NCBI GenBank assembly: GCA_019614645.1
Contig: JABWDB010000005.1
Span: forward strand, 15,861,001 to 15,925,000
Source: Stratiolaelaps scimitus
Taxonomy: Eukaryota; Arthropoda; Arachnida; Mesostigmata; Laelapidae
Direction of reading: 5' to 3'
DNA length: 64,000 bases
Positions 50,024-64,000 of this stretch are shown one piece after another. A program made the translations under genes and the position numbers. The notes beneath the pieces were generated by a model. That model was not told where the DNA came from, did not search any database, and was given only the letters and a program-made list of their open reading frames with translations. Numbering within the stretch: the stretch's first letter is position 1; each line of letters starts with the position of its first letter.

Positions 50024-51393
50024 TTCAGGGCACAGTAACCGCGCGAAGCATTGAATTTCCACATGTACACTCAACGAAAACATTGGACATTGCCGTTCAA
50101 TCAGAGAGGCTCAACTACCCAACCGAATGGTAAAGCTACAAGAAGCCATCCGAACGTCGAATGACAATCCACCACCTATGACAGTTTCGCAATAGACTCA
50201 CTCGTTACTAATACGGGTTTATTTAGCGTTTTGACTGGGTTTATTTACTCTCGGCGAGAGTATGCCATCACGGCAAAACACGTAACGTCAACACAGTCAA
50301 CAGCAGAAATCGCAAGGAGAGGATATTTCTCCCCTTCTCGCCGGCTCCGATTGCTGACGGTCAGACTAGATACAGAAGCGACACCAGGCGACTGATTGTC
50401 TGTGTCCTTCCTCACTTCAATCAGCTGTGAATGGCGCCTCGCTTCTGCTCTGTGCGCGTCAGAGTGTTCGTTCGACGAAACAGCGGTGGGGCCGGCGGGC
50501 GATCAGTTGGGCGGTTTCACTGTGATGTGTGTTTTTTTTTTATATATTTATTTATTTGAAAGAACCACCTCTGAGAGGAGTCGAGTGTTGTGAGGAAATT
50601 ATAACGGTGATATTAATTGCCTGCATTGTAAAACAAGCACTTCTGTCATTAAACCAATGGAAACGTTTACTTTAAATAATTCGAGAAGTACTAGTTAGAG
50701 GAGCTTGTCCCCCACAGATACCTCATAAATTGTTATAGTTATAAAATTGCTATTATGCTTCAGCATCGATTGAGTCTTGGAGAGACCATGATCTCTCTAC
50801 GCCTGTGTGACGTCCCACCGATTAGAGTCTACTTAACAGAGTCAGGTGTTGACTGAACTTTATTTTGCAATTGGCATGAATGAATACATCTCACGACATC
50901 TATTACTCTCAGAATAATTTATTTGTATAATAATATAAAAAATATGAAACAGATGCTCAGCATCGACTCCCGTGACCGGCACCGGGACTTGCTTCAGCAT
51001 AGCTTGCTGCCATCCTCCGCGTTACATATGAACACCACCGAAGTCCATCCGGTAGAGACGTCTCGAGACGTCAGGAAACCACGACACGCTCCTTCACGTC
51101 TGCAATCTGCTGTCCGACTAGACACGCGAGTTGTCCTGTAACGTGAGTGGCACCATATGATGTGGCACGTAGAGAACAGACCCATCGAGACGGTGTGCAC
51201 TTAAGATGCCCTGCAAGTTTTGCCACAACAGCAGAAAATAGAGGACGCAATTTCATGAATCACCTGTGACCTTAAATAGGATAGTCTGCGGTGAACAGAT
51301 AGTAATTAACCATCACCGACATTGATGGCATCCTGGCAACCTCTCCCCGAACATGGTCTATTTCTGAACGAAACATGATGTGAGATGACTGTC
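50024..51393. other. 3' region of the GMC oxidoreductase gene and spacer
   Basis: No separate gene supported. The part from about 50840 to 51393 is probably the 3' untranslated region of the minus-strand GMC gene. Confidence 0.45.
50859..50864 (-). terminator. Candidate poly(A) signal of the GMC gene
   Basis: AATAAA on the minus strand, about 530 bp beyond the stop codon. Confidence 0.35.
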
Positions 51394-60790
<9,397 letters not shown>

Positions 60791-63700
60791 TCCGGCTCGT
60801 TCATACTCGTCTATCCACCAGTGTCAGCGTTTTATATTTTTGGCCAACGCGTAAAGGAAACGCAAATAGATAAACACAAAATACGTCGTTAGTAATCCAA
60901 CTCCGACGATTGTGGCATAGCGACGGGTCCAATGATGCTACCCCTATGATGGAACTGATTGTTGTATTTCAGTGATGATTCTCTATGATGGACAATTACT
61001 GTATTTGTTCGTTTGTTGTAAGCATACATAGACGGAATATTACAAAGACAAGATACACGGATATCCAGTGAACTAAGCCGAATTAGCTTCACGAAATAGC
61101 TTGTTAGGTTGACAATAAATGAATCAGACGAGAATATAGGCATGGACCGCAGGGGTTCTTATAAGACAAGCAAATAGATGAAAGGCATAAACCCGCATCG
61201 GTGTGCGTATATATTCACCAGGTTGACCGGAGAAACCATGTATATACATATATATATATATATATATATTGGGAGAGAGATATGTATGTGCATTCTCGTG
61301 ACAATCGAGTGAATAGACGTTGACATCTTCCTATCTTCATCTTGCTGTGGATATTCATTTGTTTCAATTGTGAACTCTCATTCAAATTATGTTCGTCGTA
61401 CATCGGACATTTGGTAGCGGCAACGGTACATAAGCAACATAAAAACGTGCTCTGTATCTTTCGACATTCAGTCATAGGTACTGCAATTGGAGCTGCAACA
61501 TATGTCATAGAATTTACAAGGGGGTTGCCTCTAGAGGCCACCATCGTTACCTGGCTGGGTGCAAGGTAATGGTGATGAGATCGACGAGTCTTCTTTTTTT
61601 GGCACGGCGCGGCTGCTTCGAGGGGCTCGCTGTCAACTCATTTCAAACGCGTGTGATGGCCATCAGTTTCAGGGGAAATGGCTCATATACGGCAAAGTTG
61701 TTCTAAACTCGGCAAACTAGGCTCAGTTCCAGCCAAGGCTCAAAGAGCGAGTTCGCTTCTCTTGGAATTTAGGACAACTGGAAAGAATTAGAAAAACTGT
61801 TAAGAAAAGAAAAAGCTTGATGGAGAGCTTGGTGGTATTTGTTAGGATAACCCTTTTATCGGCCATATTAAGGGGGAGCAGTTTATGGTGTCTGCTTTGC
61901 GCTCTTTGGATAACTAGACTAATGGAGTTTGAGCAGGCCACCTAAAAGATGTTTTTATATTGTATTGTAAACGCACCTTCTATTGAAAATCGATAAGGAG
62001 GAGCAATGTTCTCGGTAGAAAACAGAGGGAGTGTCAGGGATACTAAGAAATTTCTCTGGCTACTTGTGGCCTGCTTATGGCCCAACTCTAATAGCCTACC
62101 TACCTAGACTTTGACTTAATGCAACACTCCTCTCACCCGAACGAAGGAAATACCTATAAGGACTTGTAAGGTGTCCACGTCGATCCTGAGTAACAACTTG
62201 CGGACAGGTTAAGCACGCGGCTGCGTAGCGTGGTAGAGAACAAGGCGGGTTTGTGGGAATTTACCAGTGTTATGCAGCTGATATATAGCTGACACCATTC
62301 CCCGTACACGTAATTGATCCAGCACAACGCTGGAGCCAAAAATTACGGGAGGATATTTTCAAGGAGGCGTCTCCTGCAGTCTCCAACCATTAGCTACCTT
62401 CATCAACGTGGTCGTTATTCGATCATAGTGAGAGAACGCGGAAGGTGCCGACTACGCGACGACTACGGATACAGCTTTAGAACAAGGAAATATTGAAATA
62501 TGATGATACACAATGTCGAATGTTGTACATCAGAAAGCTTTGGCGACCTTTTAAATCAAACGTCATTGCCAGGTGAAGTTTGACCTATTCACACGTAAAT
62601 CGTTTGCTTACACGCTCGTTCATACTTTTAGAACTAGACATGAATCGAGAAAGTTGAACATCATTTTGCGCTGAAAATCAGTTGTTCCTTGAAGGAACAA
62701 GCCCGAATAAAATGAGTGGAAAATCGATGAATATGTTTCGACAGGGAGGACTTCACGCGGCAAAACATTTACTACAGGTTTAATCGATTCAGAAGGGGTG
62801 ATTGGACTGCTGGAGACCCCGGGGGAAGTCCCTTTACTTCAGTACATGTCACGAGCGAACGAGTTGCGATAATTACTGCCGCCTTTGAGCAATTAGTACT
62901 GGACAATAGCCCCTTCTTTGGCCTATTCTTTGGCCTACTGTAATTGCACGCACCACTACTAATGAATGCATAGCGAACGACTGACAAATGGGTACCTCTA
63001 CGAATTGACACCAGCGCAGATGAAAGCAGGAGTTGCATCCTACAAAACCATAGGCACCAAACTAATCGACAAACGCACACCTTTGCGATATAGACATGTC
63101 TTGAGTGAGTTTATATCGCCCGCCCGAGAGGGCTCAGACAGTAAAATCTCTTCGAACGGACAAATAGCCATTTGCCAGTGGCAGTGCCGAATAGTCTCGA
63201 TTTGGTCCCAAAATAATCATTATCGTTGCTATGGACGTTAACGACATGTCTTATTACAGGTTCTGAGAGTACGCTAATACCAGCATGCATATAGAAACAC
63301 GTCAACTATCTACTCAAGAATAGGACAATCTTACTCATTGGCCCGACGAGACACAAAATTCCCAGCAGCTAGTCAATAGGCGCGCATCCACCCACCAAAA
63401 ATTGAGCCAAAAATTTGTACGCACAATCTACTGCTTGCATAACTGTCTCGTTACTTACCACTGGAAATACCGGTTTATGCCATTCGAACGCGTATAATCC
63501 CCTACAAACCTACGTCCGTCACGCTGTTGCGTCAGACGTCGGACTCACAATTAAGTAGACACCAGGGCACACGTTTTTATGAACTTTGTTCCAATTGCTA
63601 CGAAAGGGCAGTTCCGCACCCGTTTCGTGCTCCACGTTGTCTCTAGTTCGTCTTTGTCGCCGACCTCTCGGTGGCGCGTACCGTTGCCCCGGCCACGGGC

Positions 63701-64000
63701 TGTCACTTACGACTTCGCCAATGCACCAGCGACCGATCTGTAGCTCCGTTGATCTGACACTGAAGAAGGTGGAGGTCCACACCCGTGCGTGCCTTGCCTC
63801 TTCTTCGTGTTATCCGCTAACGCCGGGTTACGACTATAGGGGTTGTGGCGCGGGGAGAGAACCCGAGACCGCTGGAGCTTGACCCGGCCCATAGCCGTGT
63901 TGCACAGCCGCCCGACGCGCCACTACCGATCGTGGTGGTATCCTATGCTTGATGCTGTTATATATATTCGGTTATCGCTTCCACTCTACCATACGTACTG
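60791..64000. other. Right-end region without a named gene
   Basis: The first few hundred bases should hold the promoter of the GMC gene. A plus-strand frame at 61472-61566 is flanked by an acceptor-like ATTCAG and a donor-like GTAATG and encodes a hydrophobic stretch (GTAIGAATYVIEF) that could be part of a membrane protein exon; confidence is low. The segment 63580-63945 is GC-rich and, on the minus strand, begins with a sequence that loosely resembles a tRNA-type promoter, so it may be an unrelated SINE or a LINE fragment. TA run at 61247-61269. Confidence 0.3.

Overview
The window is nuclear DNA from a eukaryote, most likely an arthropod. The evidence is split genes with short GT-AG introns, TATA-like boxes and AATAAA signals, abundant TA, GA, TAA and GATT simple repeats, a single-pass GMC oxidoreductase of the insect/chelicerate type, and LINE and SINE debris. 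A chelicerate such as a parasitiform mite or tick is my best guess, but this is inference from gene style and retrotransposon type, not a direct identification.

Layout. About 1-20,000 is simple-repeat-rich DNA with no gene I can support. It looks like a very long intron, a leader region or intergenic DNA. About 20,000-25,500 is AT-rich, with decayed repeats. An eight-exon coiled-coil gene runs on the minus strand from 28,750 to 25,591. From about 29,250 to 44,700 lies a tandem array of four nearly identical two-exon plus-strand genes (31,640; 36,243; 39,311; 43,592). Each encodes a 140-aa secreted protein with an eight-cysteine core resembling the cysteine-stabilised alpha-beta (defensin-like) pattern and a short C-terminal coiled coil. 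The array is laced with fragments of a non-LTR retrotransposon and a tRNA-headed SINE. A five-exon beta-1,4-galactosyltransferase-family gene follows on the minus strand (48,717-46,652), then an eleven-exon GMC oxidoreductase on the minus strand (60,790-51,394), whose first intron (3.8 kb) holds a possible small secreted-peptide gene. The right end (60,800-64,000) has no gene I can name.

The genes do not form an obvious pathway. The point of greatest interest is the four-copy peptide array. Its cysteine core is invariant, the introns of copies 1 and 4 are identical, and yet the 3' flank of copy 4 has clearly diverged. This points to gene conversion or unequal exchange acting on a secreted, possibly defensive, peptide family. 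A second theme is a 3' tail shared between LINE and SINE fragments at six places, which suggests a LINE/SINE partnership. Exon structures were worked out by hand from reading frames, splice sites and phase; no search was run.
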